Source: Pseudoalteromonas luteoviolacea
GTDB taxonomy: Bacteria; Pseudomonadota; Gammaproteobacteria; Enterobacterales; Alteromonadaceae
Direction: 5' to 3'
Assembly: GCF_001696455.1 (NCBI RefSeq)
Contig: NZ_MAUJ01000001.1
Coordinates: forward strand, 1,054,001-1,118,000
Length of the DNA: 64,000 bases
Shown here: positions 35,651 to 45,615 of the stretch, piece after piece
How positions within the stretch are numbered: the first letter of the stretch is position 1
How the letters are laid out: the number at the start of each line of letters is the position of its first letter
Program-made: the position numbers and the translations under genes
The notes under the pieces: model-generated
What the model was told of the DNA's origin: nothing
The model's input: only the letters and a program-made list of their open reading frames with translations
Database searches by the model: none

Positions 35651-35983
35651 ATGACTACCCCAAACGATACAGTCAAAGCTATCGAAATTACAAGTTTTAT
35701 ACATGCTGTTGAACGTGAAAGACTCGCCAACTTATTTGCCGACCTAAATGACCAAGCCACGTCTTTACAATCAAAAAATGGGGCGCTCTCTGCCGAAGAT
35801 GCTGCAAACAATATACGTGACATGAATGACTTGCTTTCAACAGCAGCTGGTGTTGCCCTTGCCAACTTCATTGAATCGGGTGACATACAGTTCTTAAAGG
35901 GGCTTGAGGACTTAGACGCTCAAAGCAAAATCGCTATGAAGCAGTTTATTGAGTTATATAATTCAGTACGTACTTCCAAATAA
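35651..35983 (+). CDS. Small helical protein of unknown function
   Basis: A 110-residue, acidic, probably all-helical cytosolic protein with no membrane segment or signal peptide. AAGGA lies eleven bases before the ATG. I do not recognise a family. It stands between the tRNA pair and a 2OG oxygenase gene. Confidence 0.65.
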   Translation: MTTPNDTVKAIEITSFIHAVERERLANLFADLNDQATSLQSKNGALSAEDAANNIRDMNDLLSTAAGVALANFIESGDIQFLKGLEDLDAQSKIAMKQFIELYNSVRTSK

Positions 35984-36148
35984 ACTTCGTACGCAAATGC
36001 CATAAACTGACAATGCACTAGCGCGCTTTACGTGTTGTAAAGGTACAGCCTATCTCACTGTGAAGCGCCCAATATAATCGGGGTTGACCAATAACTTAGC
36101 TAAGGTTAGATTGTTATCTATTTCCGATTGAGATTCCTCACGTATTCC

Positions 36149-36694
36149 ATGGCTTTATATACGCTTAGCGACAATATACTCACAATAAACGCATTCTTAA
36201 ACAATCAGGAATGCCTAGATTTCATTACACAAGCTGAACAGCTAGGATTCAGTTCGGCGGATGTAGCTATCGGTAGTAAACGCGTCGTTATAGAGGGTAT
36301 TCGCAATAATGCCCGTGTCGATTGGCTATCAACCAGCCTTGCAAGCATATGGTGGGAAAAACTCAAACATCTGAATTTACCGAAAATAGATAATAAGTAT
36401 CCAATTGGGCTGTCGCCTCGGTTTAGGTTTTACCGTTACCACGCTGGTCAGAAATTTAACATGCACAAAGATGGTAGGCAGCTTGTAGACGGACATCAAA
36501 CCATGATGACACTACTCGTCTACTTAAACGAAGATTATGAAGGTGGCAGTACAAAGTTCAGACAAGACAATATTGAAATACCCCCTCAAACTGGCAAAGC
36601 ACTTATATTTGAACACCATAAATGGCATCAGGGCACAAAAGTCATATCAGGTCGCAAATACGTGTTAAGGACAGATCTAGTTTATGGGAGTTAA
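36149..36694 (+). CDS. 2-oxoglutarate/Fe(II) oxygenase (prolyl-4-hydroxylase type)
   Basis: A 181-residue oxygenase if started at ATG 36149; the frame is open from TTG 36128 and neither start has a clear ribosome site. Iron ligands are the HxD of NMHKDGRQ and the distal His in KWHQGTKV, and the 2-oxoglutarate Arg is in KYVLRTDLVYG. This is the prolyl-4-hydroxylase/YbiX-like fold. The substrate protein or small molecule is unknown. Single gene, with a weak hairpin just after it. Confidence 0.85.
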   Translation: MALYTLSDNILTINAFLNNQECLDFITQAEQLGFSSADVAIGSKRVVIEGIRNNARVDWLSTSLASIWWEKLKHLNLPKIDNKYPIGLSPRFRFYRYHAGQKFNMHKDGRQLVDGHQTMMTLLVYLNEDYEGGSTKFRQDNIEIPPQTGKALIFEHHKWHQGTKVISGRKYVLRTDLVYGS

Positions 36695-36695
36695 T

Positions 36696-36724
36696 ACAGA
36701 ACCAACCTAAACCATTGGCTCTGT
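36696..36724 (+). terminator. Weak hairpin after the oxygenase gene
   Basis: ACAGA-CCAA pairs with TTGG-TCTGT (one A-C mismatch) around a ten-base loop, followed by TTTG. It could also end the convergent bioD transcript. Confidence 0.35.
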
Positions 36725-36756
36725 TTGATTGCAGCTATCAACTTTAAGTCGGCAGA

Positions 36757-37434
36757 CTAAACACCTAATAAGCTGTTTAAAGCTGGGTGCACTTGCATCT
36801 TAGCTTTTTCTTCGGAATATGGTGTTACTGCGAGTAGCGGGCAATTAAGCCTTTGTTTAAGTGTCTCTAGGTTGGCGTCATATTCGGCCATATTTGGGTC
36901 GATTTGATTGGCAACCCAACCTACACATTTTGCGCCAACCGCTTCAATTGCCTGAAGCGTTAAAAATGCATGATTCAAACAGCCCAGCTTCATACCTACC
37001 ACCAAAATGACAGGTAGGTTTTGCTCTGCAACCCAAGTCGACAAAAACTCATCGTCATTAATTGGCAATGCCCAACCACCAGCCCCCTCAACGAGGGTGA
37101 ACTCAGCGCCCAGCGTCGACACATCGGCAAGCTTATTAGTTAAATCTTGTTTTGAGATATGTACATCAGCCCTACTCGCAGCAATATGTGGTGCAATTGG
37201 CGGTTTAAAACAAAATGGGTTTATTTGCTCATAAGTACCATGGACATTTGCTGCTTCCATCAAGGTCAACGCATCTTCGTTAACCAATTCTCCAAAGGCC
37301 TCTTCCGCCCCCGCTGCAATTGGTTTAAATCCAAGCGCTTTTTTCTTTTTTGATACAAGATATTTAAGTAATAAGCTGGTCACATAAGTTTTGCCAACTT
37401 CAGTATCCGTACCCGTTATAAAAAACTGACTCAT
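36757..37434 (-). CDS. bioD: Dethiobiotin synthetase
   Basis: Forms dethiobiotin from 7,8-diaminopelargonate, CO2 and ATP; soluble dimer. The Walker A loop is GTDTEVGKTY at 7-16, LVEGAGGW is the second signature, and the 225-residue length is usual. It is the last gene of bioB-F-C-D; its ATG shares one base with the bioC stop (TAATG), a translational coupling arrangement. Confidence 0.95.
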   Translation of the reverse strand: MSQFFITGTDTEVGKTYVTSLLLKYLVSKKKKALGFKPIAAGAEEAFGELVNEDALTLMEAANVHGTYEQINPFCFKPPIAPHIAASRADVHISKQDLTNKLADVSTLGAEFTLVEGAGGWALPINDDEFLSTWVAEQNLPVILVVGMKLGCLNHAFLTLQAIEAVGAKCVGWVANQIDPNMAEYDANLETLKQRLNCPLLAVTPYSEEKAKMQVHPALNSLLGV

Positions 37435-38186
37435 TATTTTGTTAACTCCAAAAATGCGACTTCATAGCTTACATGGGCGCAACCGTCGGTAATAGGATAA
37501 GAATCCAATAGTGTTTGATAGCTTTTTTTACCTACCAAGCCCCTACGATTCTCGGCGCTATTAAGTTGGTTTGCACCAATGTTCTTTACAGACTTCATTG
37601 CTGCTTTTGGCGTATCAAACATATCCACCAAACACCGTTTACTAACCGATCGGATGCTAAATCCCGCAGCCCTTGCCGCTGCCAGTAGGCGTTCAAACTC
37701 AATAAACTTGTTCACATGACAGTGCTCATCCACCCCCTGCCAAGCCGTTGCAATTTCCCTGAGAGATCCATCGACAACAATTGAAAGGTGCGCCCTGCCC
37801 CCCAGTTTTAATACGTCATGTAACTTCGTTAGCAGTTTAGGTAAGTCGCCACTCCACTGCATCGCAAAATTACTAAAAATACAATCAAATGAATTTGCTA
37901 AGAATGGTAGGTTATCCATATCAGCACATACTTTATATGCACTTTGTGGCCCTTGACTAAGCATACTGTGGCTTAAGTCCAGCGCAACCAAGGTATTGCT
38001 TTTTTCAGATAACGTACTGTGATGTTGCATGGGTCCAGCGCCAAGATCAAGCATTGCACCGTATTTCTTATTCATACTCGAAAGGAGAATGTCTGCTGAC
38101 CGCTTTTGTACGTTTGCATGCTTCAGATATTGCGCTGACGCACGAGAAAACTTACTGGCAACTTGTAGCTTGAGTGCAGCACTCAT
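37434..38186 (-). CDS. bioC: Malonyl-ACP O-methyltransferase
   Basis: Methylates malonyl-ACP with SAM to start pimeloyl synthesis. The Rossmann motif I is MLDLGAGPMQH and post-I is LVALDLSHSML. I place the start at ATG 38186 because GGAGG lies seven bases before it and it overlaps the bioF stop as ATGA; an upstream in-frame GTG (38204) overlaps that ribosome site and is unlikely. The product is 250 residues. bioH or an equivalent esterase is needed to finish the pathway and is not adjacent. Confidence 0.92.
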   Translation of the reverse strand: MSAALKLQVASKFSRASAQYLKHANVQKRSADILLSSMNKKYGAMLDLGAGPMQHHSTLSEKSNTLVALDLSHSMLSQGPQSAYKVCADMDNLPFLANSFDCIFSNFAMQWSGDLPKLLTKLHDVLKLGGRAHLSIVVDGSLREIATAWQGVDEHCHVNKFIEFERLLAAARAAGFSIRSVSKRCLVDMFDTPKAAMKSVKNIGANQLNSAENRRGLVGKKSYQTLLDSYPITDGCAHVSYEVAFLELTK

Positions 38187-39316
38187 AACACATCCTCCAG
38201 ACACCTTACCAAATATTCGATGTCTTCTCTTTGGTGCGCGGCAGTTAGTGTAACGCGCAGCCTTGACGTATTGTGTGGCACGGTAGGTGGTCTAATTGCC
38301 GTTAGCCAAATACCTTTCTTCGAAAGCTTTCTTTGTGCATCCAAGGTACTCTCGGCCCCCCCTAAAATGACTGGCTGTATCGCACTATCCGACCCTTTAA
38401 GCGCAATGCCTGCATCTATGGCAAGTTTTTTGAATAACTCGATATTAGTTTTTAGGCTACTTCTTGCTTTATGTCCGTCGCATAGACGTGATAGCTGAGT
38501 TGAAGCAATATCTACCAAAGCGGGGGAAATTGCCGTTGAATAGGTGTATTCACGATTGCACTGCAACATGTATTCAATAACTCGCTTGCTAGAAAGCACC
38601 GCTGCGCCTTGGCACCCCATCGCTTTACCAAATGTAATGACTAAAATATCGGGCCTTACCCCGCTCTCTATTGAACCAAGGCCATTTTGCCCGCATACGC
38701 CGAAACTATGGGCGTCATCAATCATCAGCCACGCTTTATGCATTTGGGCAAGTTGTTGGAGCGCGTTTAACGGTGCACCATCGCCATCCATTGAAAATAT
38801 GCCTTCACTGATAACAAGTTTGTTGTCGGCGTTGCTTTTTTCAAGCCGTGAACGCAAGTGCCCCATGTCATTATGATTAAAACGAACAAGCTTTGCTTGG
38901 CTGTTTAGACTACCGTCAATTAGACTTGCATGGTTCAATTTATCTTGAAAAACGGCACTGTTCTGACCAACTTTTGCGTCATTAAACAAAGCGCTAATCA
39001 CACTAAAGTTTGCAGCAAAACCACTTGCAAATAACATTGCACGTTCAAACCCCAAAAGGTCACAAAGCTTGGCCTCGAACAGCCGATGTGTTCTTTGATA
39101 CCCAGTTACCAACGCTGAGCTTTTACTACCAGGATTAAAGCTTGAAGAAACGGGCATATCTGCAAGTGCCAAATAATCGTTACTCGCAAAATTTAAATAT
39201 TGAGTACCGTCAACCTGAATATGCCTTGCAGAGGCCTTTTCAATGCAAACGCGCTGGCGCAGCAATGCGTCCTGCGCCTTTGCAGCAAGCGCTTGATCTA
39301 TAAATTCAAACGCCAT
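38183..39316 (-). CDS. bioF: 8-amino-7-oxononanoate synthase
   Basis: PLP enzyme that condenses pimeloyl-ACP with L-alanine. Motifs include YLNFASNDYL at the N-terminus, MIDDAHSFGVCG, and the PLP lysine in ITFGKAMGCQGAA. The 377-residue length is normal. It starts immediately after the bioB stop (adjacent bases) and ends overlapping bioC by four bases. Confidence 0.95.
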   Translation of the reverse strand: MAFEFIDQALAAKAQDALLRQRVCIEKASARHIQVDGTQYLNFASNDYLALADMPVSSSFNPGSKSSALVTGYQRTHRLFEAKLCDLLGFERAMLFASGFAANFSVISALFNDAKVGQNSAVFQDKLNHASLIDGSLNSQAKLVRFNHNDMGHLRSRLEKSNADNKLVISEGIFSMDGDGAPLNALQQLAQMHKAWLMIDDAHSFGVCGQNGLGSIESGVRPDILVITFGKAMGCQGAAVLSSKRVIEYMLQCNREYTYSTAISPALVDIASTQLSRLCDGHKARSSLKTNIELFKKLAIDAGIALKGSDSAIQPVILGGAESTLDAQRKLSKKGIWLTAIRPPTVPHNTSRLRVTLTAAHQREDIEYLVRCLEDVL

Positions 39317-40360
39317 TTATTTTGCTTCGTAGAATAACTCAGATGTCGCTTTATCAGCGATGGCTGAATTCAAAGAAGCTTCATAAGCTTCGTCTGAATA
39401 GTCTTCTCTCGTTTCTGGTTTCATGCCAAGCTTTTTAAGCAGGTTCATATCTGCATCAGCTTCTGGGTTCTCAGTCGTCAGCAGTTTATCACCATAAAAG
39501 ATAGAGTTAGCACCAGCAAAGAAACACATCGACTGCATTTGTTCGTTCATTGCGGTGCGTCCAGCCGACAGTCGAACATAACTCTCTGGCATCATAATGC
39601 GTGCAACAGCAATCGTACGAATAAATTCAAAGTGATCTAAATCATCTACATCTTCAAGAGGTGTACCTGCGACCTTCACCAACATATTAATTGGTACACT
39701 TTCCGGCTGCTTAGGTAAATTTGCCAACTGCATTAACAGACCATAACGGTCAGCAGCTTGTTCACCCATACCAACAATACCGCCTGAGCAGACTTTCATA
39801 CCTGCATCGCGAACATGATCAATGGTATTTAGTCTGTCTTGATACGTACGTGTTGTTATGATTTGTTCGTAGTATTCCGGAGACGTGTCTAGGTTATGGT
39901 TGTAATAATCTAGGCCAGCATCTCTTAACGCATGTGCCTTTTCATTGTCTAATTTACCAAGCGTCATACACGTTTCTAGTCCAAGCGCACTGACTTCTTT
40001 CACCATTTTTTCAATGTAAGGCATATCACGGTCTTTAGGGTCTGACCAAGCCGCCCCCATACAAAAGCGAGTTGCGCCTTTTTCTTTTGCTAACTTCGCC
40101 TGATTAACGACTTTCTCGACTTCCATGAGTCGCTCTCTTTCGAGGTCAGTTTTGTAGTGACCAGATTGTGGGCAGTATTTACAATCTTCAGGACAAGCAC
40201 CTGTTTTTATCGATAACAATGTTGAAATCTGTACTTCATTTTGTTTGAAGTTTTTACGATGCACACTTGCAGCGTGAAAAAGCAGATCGTTAAAAGGCAT
40301 TTCAAATAATGCTTTAACTTCATTGTGTTTCCAATCGTGACGAACGATGCCATATTCCAT
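39317..40360 (-). CDS. bioB: Biotin synthase
   Basis: Radical SAM enzyme that inserts sulfur into dethiobiotin. The CxxxCxxC cluster motif is [12 protein letters not shown]; further family stretches are [25 protein letters not shown] and [12 protein letters not shown], including the Arg that binds the second cluster. 347 residues, standard. It is the first gene of bioBFCD and faces bioA across a BirA operator. Confidence 0.97.
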   Translation of the reverse strand: MEYGIVRHDWKHNEVKALFEMPFNDLLFHAASVHRKNFKQNEVQISTLLSIKTGACPEDCKYCPQSGHYKTDLERERLMEVEKVVNQAKLAKEKGATRFCMGAAWSDPKDRDMPYIEKMVKEVSALGLETCMTLGKLDNEKAHALRDAGLDYYNHNLDTSPEYYEQIITTRTYQDRLNTIDHVRDAGMKVCSGGIVGMGEQAADRYGLLMQLANLPKQPESVPINMLVKVAGTPLEDVDDLDHFEFIRTIAVARIMMPESYVRLSAGRTAMNEQMQSMCFFAGANSIFYGDKLLTTENPEADADMNLLKKLGMKPETREDYSDEAYEASLNSAIADKATSELFYEAK

Positions 40361-40440
40361 AACTTATTCTCTTCTTTTCTGGTTCTTTTTTCGCCAGACA
40401 ATTTGACGGTCATTGGCTTAGTCTACTTCTTGCTTTAGTA

Positions 40441-40474
40441 TTGTCAACGACACTGACTAGCAAAAGGTTTACAA
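40441..40474. promoter_or_regulatory. BirA operator between bioB and bioA
   Basis: TTGTCAACG-N16-GGTTTACAA matches the biotin operator consensus (TTGTAAACC-N15/16-GGTTTACAA), with a perfect right half. The right half ends at the base before the bioA start codon and contains its AAAAGG ribosome site, so bound BirA would block bioA directly as well as bioB. Confidence 0.85.
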
Positions 40475-41764
40475 GTGAATAATAATCAATCGATAGATTT
40501 AGATTTTGATAGAGAGCATATCTGGCATCCTTATACCTCGATGATAGACCCACTTCCTGTTTACCCAGTCACGCATACAGATAAAAACAGGATTTTTTTA
40601 GAAACGGGGGAGTCACTGATAGACGGCATGGCTTCATGGTGGAGCGCCTTACATGGCTACAACCACCCAAAACTCGTCAAAGCCATGACCGAACAAGCAG
40701 CCACTATGAGTCACGTTATGTTTGGCGGCATTACCCATGGACCCGCGGTAAATTTGTGTAAGAAGCTAGTTGAATTAACCCCTGCACCTTTGCAAAAAGT
40801 ATTTTTGGCAGATAGTGGATCTGTGAGTGTTGAAGTGGCAATAAAAATGGCTTTGCAATATTGGCTCAGTCAAGGCAAAAGTAACAAAACAAAATTAATG
40901 ACCGCCAAAAAAGGCTATCATGGCGATACTTTTGCAGCGATGAGCGTTTGCGACCCCGTCAACTCGATGCATAGCATGTATCAAGGGTTTTTACCTCAGC
41001 ACATCTTTGTTGAGGCACCCACCTCTGGCTTTAATAATAATCCGACAGAATCCGAACTAGATGCACTCGAAAGCGCTTTTGAAACGCATCATAAAGAACT
41101 CGCAGCTTTTATCATTGAGCCCATCGTTCAAAATGCTGGCGGTATGAATTTTTACAATGCCGACTACCTTAAAGCATTAAGAGCATTGTGCGATAAATAT
41201 AGTGTTTTATTGATATTAGATGAAATTGCTACTGGCTTTGGTCGCACTGGTAAGATGTTCGCATGTGAACATGCTCAAATTTCACCGGATATATTGTGTT
41301 TAGGAAAAGCACTCACCGGTGGTTGTATGACACTATCAGCGACATTAACAACAAAAGAAGTTGCTTTGGGGATCAGCCAAGGTGAAGCTAAAGTCCTTAT
41401 GCATGGACCCACTTTTATGGGCAACCCACTAGCATGTGCAACCGCACTTGCCAGTCTTGAATTATTGGAAGAAACCGATTGGCACACCAACGTACATAGA
41501 ATTAACCAAGCTATGGCTCACTTGCATCGCTGTGCTGAGCTGGACGCTGTAAAAGAGGTTCGTACCCTTGGTGCTATTGGGGTCGTCGAGTTAAAAGAAG
41601 TTGTCGATGTTGCTAAAATTCAAAAGTTCTTCATTCAAAAAGGATTGTGGATCCGACCGTTTGGCAAACTTATCTATATTATGCCTCCATACATCACATC
41701 AAATGAAGAAATAGAGAAGTTAAGTGATGGGATCTACCAAGCAATAGAACAGAAAGCATATTAA
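40475..41764 (+). CDS. bioA: Adenosylmethionine-8-amino-7-oxononanoate aminotransferase
   Basis: PLP enzyme that transfers the amino group of SAM to make 7,8-diaminopelargonate. Family marks: HIWHPYTSM at the N-terminus, WWSALHGYNHP, and the PLP lysine in LCLGKALTGG. Start at GTG 40475 is the only possible start before HIWHPYTS in frame; an in-frame TGA lies at 40454. The ribosome site is AAAAGG with seven bases spacing, inside the BirA operator. 429 residues, typical. Confidence 0.95.
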   Translation: MNNNQSIDLDFDREHIWHPYTSMIDPLPVYPVTHTDKNRIFLETGESLIDGMASWWSALHGYNHPKLVKAMTEQAATMSHVMFGGITHGPAVNLCKKLVELTPAPLQKVFLADSGSVSVEVAIKMALQYWLSQGKSNKTKLMTAKKGYHGDTFAAMSVCDPVNSMHSMYQGFLPQHIFVEAPTSGFNNNPTESELDALESAFETHHKELAAFIIEPIVQNAGGMNFYNADYLKALRALCDKYSVLLILDEIATGFGRTGKMFACEHAQISPDILCLGKALTGGCMTLSATLTTKEVALGISQGEAKVLMHGPTFMGNPLACATALASLELLEETDWHTNVHRINQAMAHLHRCAELDAVKEVRTLGAIGVVELKEVVDVAKIQKFFIQKGLWIRPFGKLIYIMPPYITSNEEIEKLSDGIYQAIEQKAY

Positions 41765-41774
41765 ACCACCAATC

Positions 41775-41794
41775 GCCCAGTTCATGTGCTGGGC
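41775..41794 (+). terminator. Hairpin after bioA
   Basis: GCCCAG and CTGGGC form a six-pair GC-rich stem 11 bases after the bioA stop, with AAT/ATT flanks. No strong T run; probable terminator. Confidence 0.4.
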
Positions 41795-41974
41795 TAATTG
41801 CTCCCTCTTACGTCAGCGAGACCAAATTTCACTCAAGTCCGTATATATTCCAAGCACATACGAAGAAAAGTACCATTTTTTCAGGGTCTTTGATGATTTG
41901 TACCTGAATTTACTTCAAGTTTTTGGTACAATACGCCTCTTATTTTTAAACTAGCAAGCCGAGAAGTAGTAAGT

Positions 41975-43312
41975 ATGCAACAATCCGTCCAATTGCAGCC
42001 GGCAGAGGCCTATCAACCACCTCGCTTTACTGTGTATCAACACCGTCAAATTGATAAAATTGAGCAGCTAGACAAGCTGCCTGAGCACCTTCGCTTTCAA
42101 ATGAAGGTGGTTGCTAATGTGTTTCCTTTCCGTGTAAACAATTACGTTATAGACGAATTGATTGACTGGGACAAGGTACCTAACGATCCTGTATTCCAGC
42201 TCACGTTCCCCCAACGAGGCATGCTTGACGATGAGTCTTACGAGGAAATGGCGGCGCTATTAAAGCGTGACCATACGCCGGAAGAAGTATTTGAGCTTGC
42301 AACTAAACTTAGACAAAAGCTTAACCCACATCCAGCAGGTCAAATGGACAAAAACGTCCCTTCATTTGAAGGTGAAAACGTCGAAGGTGTACAGCATAAG
42401 TATAAAGAAACCGTTTTATTCTTCCCTGCTCAAGGCCAGTATTGCCACTCGTACTGTACGTTCTGTTTCCGCTGGGCTCAGTTTGTTGGTAAAGCAACAC
42501 GCTTTAACAACAACGATGAAGAATTACTACACCGATATTTAGAAGAGCACACTGAAGTGACTGATCTTCTGATGACTGGTGGTGACCCTATGGTAATGCG
42601 CACGGTTAAATTGCGTAAATATCTTGAGGCACTAAAAGAGCCAAGGTTTGACCATATTCGTACTATACGTATCGGTACTAAGTCGTTAACTTTCTGGCCA
42701 TTCAGATATGTAACAGACCCAGATGCACAAGACCTACTTGCACTATTAAAAGAGCTGGTAGATGCCGGTAAGCATGTGTCTATCATGGCGCACGTAAATC
42801 ACAAGCAAGAATTGCGTACAGATGTAGCAAAAGAAGCCATCAAATTACTTCGTAAAACTGGCGCACAGATCCGTACACAAGCCCCACTACTTAACCATTT
42901 GAATACTGATCCAAATATGTGGGCAGAAATGTGGAAAGAGCAAACGCAAATGGGCATGATCCCTTACTACATGTTTATCGAACGTGATACGGGTGCAAAA
43001 CGCTATTTTGAGTTGCCACTTCACAAAACTTGGGAAATATTCAGAGACGCGTACAAGCAGGTTTCTGGCGTAAGTAGAACAGTACGTGGACCTTCGATGA
43101 GTGCTGGCCCGGGTAAAGTAGAGATTTCTGGTGTCACGGAAATTGCTGGTGAGAAAGTATTCGCGCTGCGCTTTATTCAAGCTCGAAATCCAGAATGGGT
43201 GCAACGCCCGTTCTTCGCAAAATTCGACGAGAATGCCCATTGGTTAGATGACTTAAAACCAGCATTCGGTGAGGAAAAGTTCTTCTGGCAAGAAGAATAC
43301 GAAGCGATGTAA
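41975..43312 (+). CDS. KamA-family radical SAM protein (lysine 2,3-aminomutase-like)
   Basis: A 445-residue radical SAM protein. The cluster motif is CHSYCTFCFRW, and the PLP/aminomutase body includes LLMTGGDPMVM, HVNHKQEL and GPSMSAGPGKVEISG. It has no PLP-lysine context that I can verify and is longer at the N-terminus than EpmB, so it could be a lysine aminomutase or a related enzyme of unknown substrate. It has its own promoter region and a shared terminator with the convergent kinase gene. Confidence 0.82.
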   Translation: MQQSVQLQPAEAYQPPRFTVYQHRQIDKIEQLDKLPEHLRFQMKVVANVFPFRVNNYVIDELIDWDKVPNDPVFQLTFPQRGMLDDESYEEMAALLKRDHTPEEVFELATKLRQKLNPHPAGQMDKNVPSFEGENVEGVQHKYKETVLFFPAQGQYCHSYCTFCFRWAQFVGKATRFNNNDEELLHRYLEEHTEVTDLLMTGGDPMVMRTVKLRKYLEALKEPRFDHIRTIRIGTKSLTFWPFRYVTDPDAQDLLALLKELVDAGKHVSIMAHVNHKQELRTDVAKEAIKLLRKTGAQIRTQAPLLNHLNTDPNMWAEMWKEQTQMGMIPYYMFIERDTGAKRYFELPLHKTWEIFRDAYKQVSGVSRTVRGPSMSAGPGKVEISGVTEIAGEKVFALRFIQARNPEWVQRPFFAKFDENAHWLDDLKPAFGEEKFFWQEEYEAM

Positions 43313-43317
43313 TTCAA

Positions 43318-43345
43318 AAAAAGCCGACTTAAAAGTCGGCTTTTT
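43318..43345. terminator. Bidirectional terminator
   Basis: AAAAAGCCGACTT and AAGTCGGCTTTTT pair perfectly over 13 bases with a two-base loop and T5 ends on both strands. It serves the KamA-family gene and overlaps the stop codon of the convergent kinase gene. Confidence 0.9.
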
Positions 43346-43778
43346 ACCATTCAAATATGTGTGCCATTTTACTGATGGTCTTTAATGCAACGCCATGCTC
43401 ATTGCGTTTAGCATACAGATGCTGCATAGATTTATCTTTAACCTCTCCAACAATCACTTCTTTAACCTGATAGCCCATCGCTTGAGCCGCACTGACATAG
43501 GCAATGAACTCCCACTTTTTAACGTTTGTATTATCAGCTATCACCAACGGGATGCCCTGTGCTAATGCATTAATAAAGCGAGCAAGGTTTAAGTTATGGT
43601 ATTGAGGTAGTTTCGACTTATTGAACTCATAACGACCGTCTTCATCCGTAAAGTAGTCATCTGTCGAGCAGATAGTGTATTGAGACTCATCGCCTGCTAC
43701 AAGTTCGTCTGCTAGCGTATGCGCGTAATGTGTTTTACCTGAACCTGGTAAACCTCTTAGAATAAAAGCTTGTTTCAT
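43344..43778 (-). CDS. P-loop ATP-binding protein (AAA_33-type kinase)
   Basis: A 144-residue small P-loop protein. Walker A is RGLPGSGKTH at 8-17; the second acidic region is STDDYF and a Walker-B-like IADNTN follows. This organisation is seen in zeta-toxin/T4-kinase-like proteins of the AAA_33 group, which phosphorylate small molecules or nucleic acid ends. The substrate is unknown. Single gene whose end is the shared terminator. Confidence 0.8.
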   Translation of the reverse strand: MKQAFILRGLPGSGKTHYAHTLADELVAGDESQYTICSTDDYFTDEDGRYEFNKSKLPQYHNLNLARFINALAQGIPLVIADNTNVKKWEFIAYVSAAQAMGYQVKEVIVGEVKDKSMQHLYAKRNEHGVALKTISKMAHIFEW

Positions 43779-44128
43779 TTAATGAAATTTCATTCCGACT
43801 ATTTTTTTAATTAACCTATCTATAATGCCATAAAAAAGCCCTGTCGCACAGCCTCTCAGGTGGTCAATAACACGCCAACCCATGAAATAAGTGAATATTT
43901 AAAGAAATTTTTTAGCATATCCTTAAATTGATAGTTTTTTTATGTAGCTATCAGGGGTAAGATACGGATTACGTGACTTCACACACAAACAAGCGAAATT
44001 TCGTTAAACAAAAGCGAGTCACAACAGAATTTGCATTTAGGTATATTGAAATATGTATCTGCGTGCATATATAGACAAAAACAAGTGGGCATATTGGCCC
44101 TTATATAATTAATCATTTTGGAGTAAAG
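43779..44128. other. Upstream region of asnS
   Basis: About 350 AT-rich bases between the divergent kinase gene and asnS. Besides the candidate asnS promoter nothing specific is seen; no leader peptide or T-box-like structure is evident. Confidence 0.45.
44046..44073 (+). promoter_or_regulatory. Candidate asnS promoter
   Basis: TTGAAA and TATATA separated by 16 bases, about 56 bases before the asnS start. Assigned by pattern only. Confidence 0.45.
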
Positions 44129-45526
44129 ATGAGCCACATAGCGATAACGGAGCTACTAGCAGGCACCGTTGCGGTAGACAGCCAAGTTACGATTAAAGGC
44201 TGGATCCGTACACGACGCGATTCAAAAGCGGGTATTTCATTTCTTGCCGTCCACGACGGTTCTTGTTTTGACCCTATTCAAGCAGTAGTACCTAATTCGC
44301 TCAATAATTATGAAGAAGTCACTCGTCTTACTGCAGGTTGCTCTGTCGCTGTCACTGGTATCCTTGTGGAATCACAAGGTAAAGGCCAAAGCTTTGAGCT
44401 TCAAGCTAACTCAGTTGAAGTACTTGGCTGGGTAGAAAACCCAGATTCGTACCCAATGGCGGCGAAGCGCCACTCAATTGAGTATTTGCGTGAACATGCT
44501 CACCTACGTCCACGTACCAATGTAATCGGTGCGGTTACCCGTGTTCGTAACTGTTTATCGCAAGCAATTCACAGATTTTTCCATGAGCAAGGTTATATGT
44601 GGATCAGCACACCAATCATCACAGCAAGTGACTGTGAAGGTGCAGGTGAAATGTTCCGTGTATCAACGCTTGATATGAATAACCTGCCTCGCACAGAGAA
44701 AGGCGACGTAGATTACAGCGAAGACTTTTTCGGAAAAGAAGCGTTCCTAACCGTATCTGGTCAGCTGAACGGTGAGACATATGCAAGTGCCATGTCTAAA
44801 ATTTACACTTTCGGCCCGACATTCCGTGCTGAAAACTCAAACACATCTCGCCATTTGGCTGAGTTCTGGATGGTAGAGCCTGAAGTGGCATTTGCAGACT
44901 TAGACGATATCGCAGGCCTGGCTGAAAACATGCTTAAGTATGTATTTAAAGCCGTACTTGAAGAGCGTCGCGACGACATGGAGTTTTTTGCACAGCGTAT
45001 CAACAAAGAAGCGATCTCTAGACTAGAGAACTTTGTAGACAAAGATTTTGCTCAGGTCGACTACACAGATGCGATTGACATCCTAAAAGCATCTGGTAAA
45101 AAGTTTGAATTTGACGTTGAATGGGGCGTAGACCTTCAATCTGAACACGAGCGTTACCTTGCTGAGGAGCACTTTAAGGCACCTGTAGTTATTAAAAACT
45201 ACCCTCGTGACATCAAAGCTTTCTACATGCGTCAAAATGAAGACGGCAAAACAGTGGCAGCAATGGACGTTGTTGCACCAGGCATTGGTGAAATCATCGG
45301 TGGCTCTCAGCGTGAAGAGCGTTTAGACGTATTGGACGCACGCCTAGAAGAAATGGGCTTGAATAAAGAAGATTACAGCTGGTATAGAGACCTTCGTAAA
45401 TACGGTACGGTTCCTCACTCTGGCTTTGGCCTTGGATTCGAGCGTCTAGTTGCATACGTAACTGGTATGGCTAACGTTCGTGACGTTATCGCATTCCCGC
45501 GTACAAAAGGCAGTGCAACTTACTAA
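44129..45526 (+). CDS. asnS: Asparaginyl-tRNA synthetase
   Basis: Class IIb aminoacyl-tRNA synthetase charging tRNA-Asn. An N-terminal OB-fold anticodon domain (about 15-105, with [23 protein letters not shown]) is followed by the catalytic core: motif 2 in [25 protein letters not shown] and motif 3 in [16 protein letters not shown]. 465 residues, standard. GGAG lies about nine bases before the ATG; a strong terminator follows. Confidence 0.97.
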   Translation: MSHIAITELLAGTVAVDSQVTIKGWIRTRRDSKAGISFLAVHDGSCFDPIQAVVPNSLNNYEEVTRLTAGCSVAVTGILVESQGKGQSFELQANSVEVLGWVENPDSYPMAAKRHSIEYLREHAHLRPRTNVIGAVTRVRNCLSQAIHRFFHEQGYMWISTPIITASDCEGAGEMFRVSTLDMNNLPRTEKGDVDYSEDFFGKEAFLTVSGQLNGETYASAMSKIYTFGPTFRAENSNTSRHLAEFWMVEPEVAFADLDDIAGLAENMLKYVFKAVLEERRDDMEFFAQRINKEAISRLENFVDKDFAQVDYTDAIDILKASGKKFEFDVEWGVDLQSEHERYLAEEHFKAPVVIKNYPRDIKAFYMRQNEDGKTVAAMDVVAPGIGEIIGGSQREERLDVLDARLEEMGLNKEDYSWYRDLRKYGTVPHSGFGLGFERLVAYVTGMANVRDVIAFPRTKGSATY

Positions 45527-45547
45527 TTTGGAATAAATTTCAAATAT

Positions 45548-45576
45548 AAAAAGCCCCTTTTTAAAGGGGCTTTTTT
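45548..45576 (+). terminator. Terminator of asnS
   Basis: AAAAAGCCCCTTT and AAAGGGGCTTTTT pair over 13 bases around TT, ending in T6. It lies 21 bases after the asnS stop. Confidence 0.92.
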
Positions 45577-45615
45577 AATCCTTTTATGCTTCTCTTTTAA
45601 AAGTAGATTAATGCA

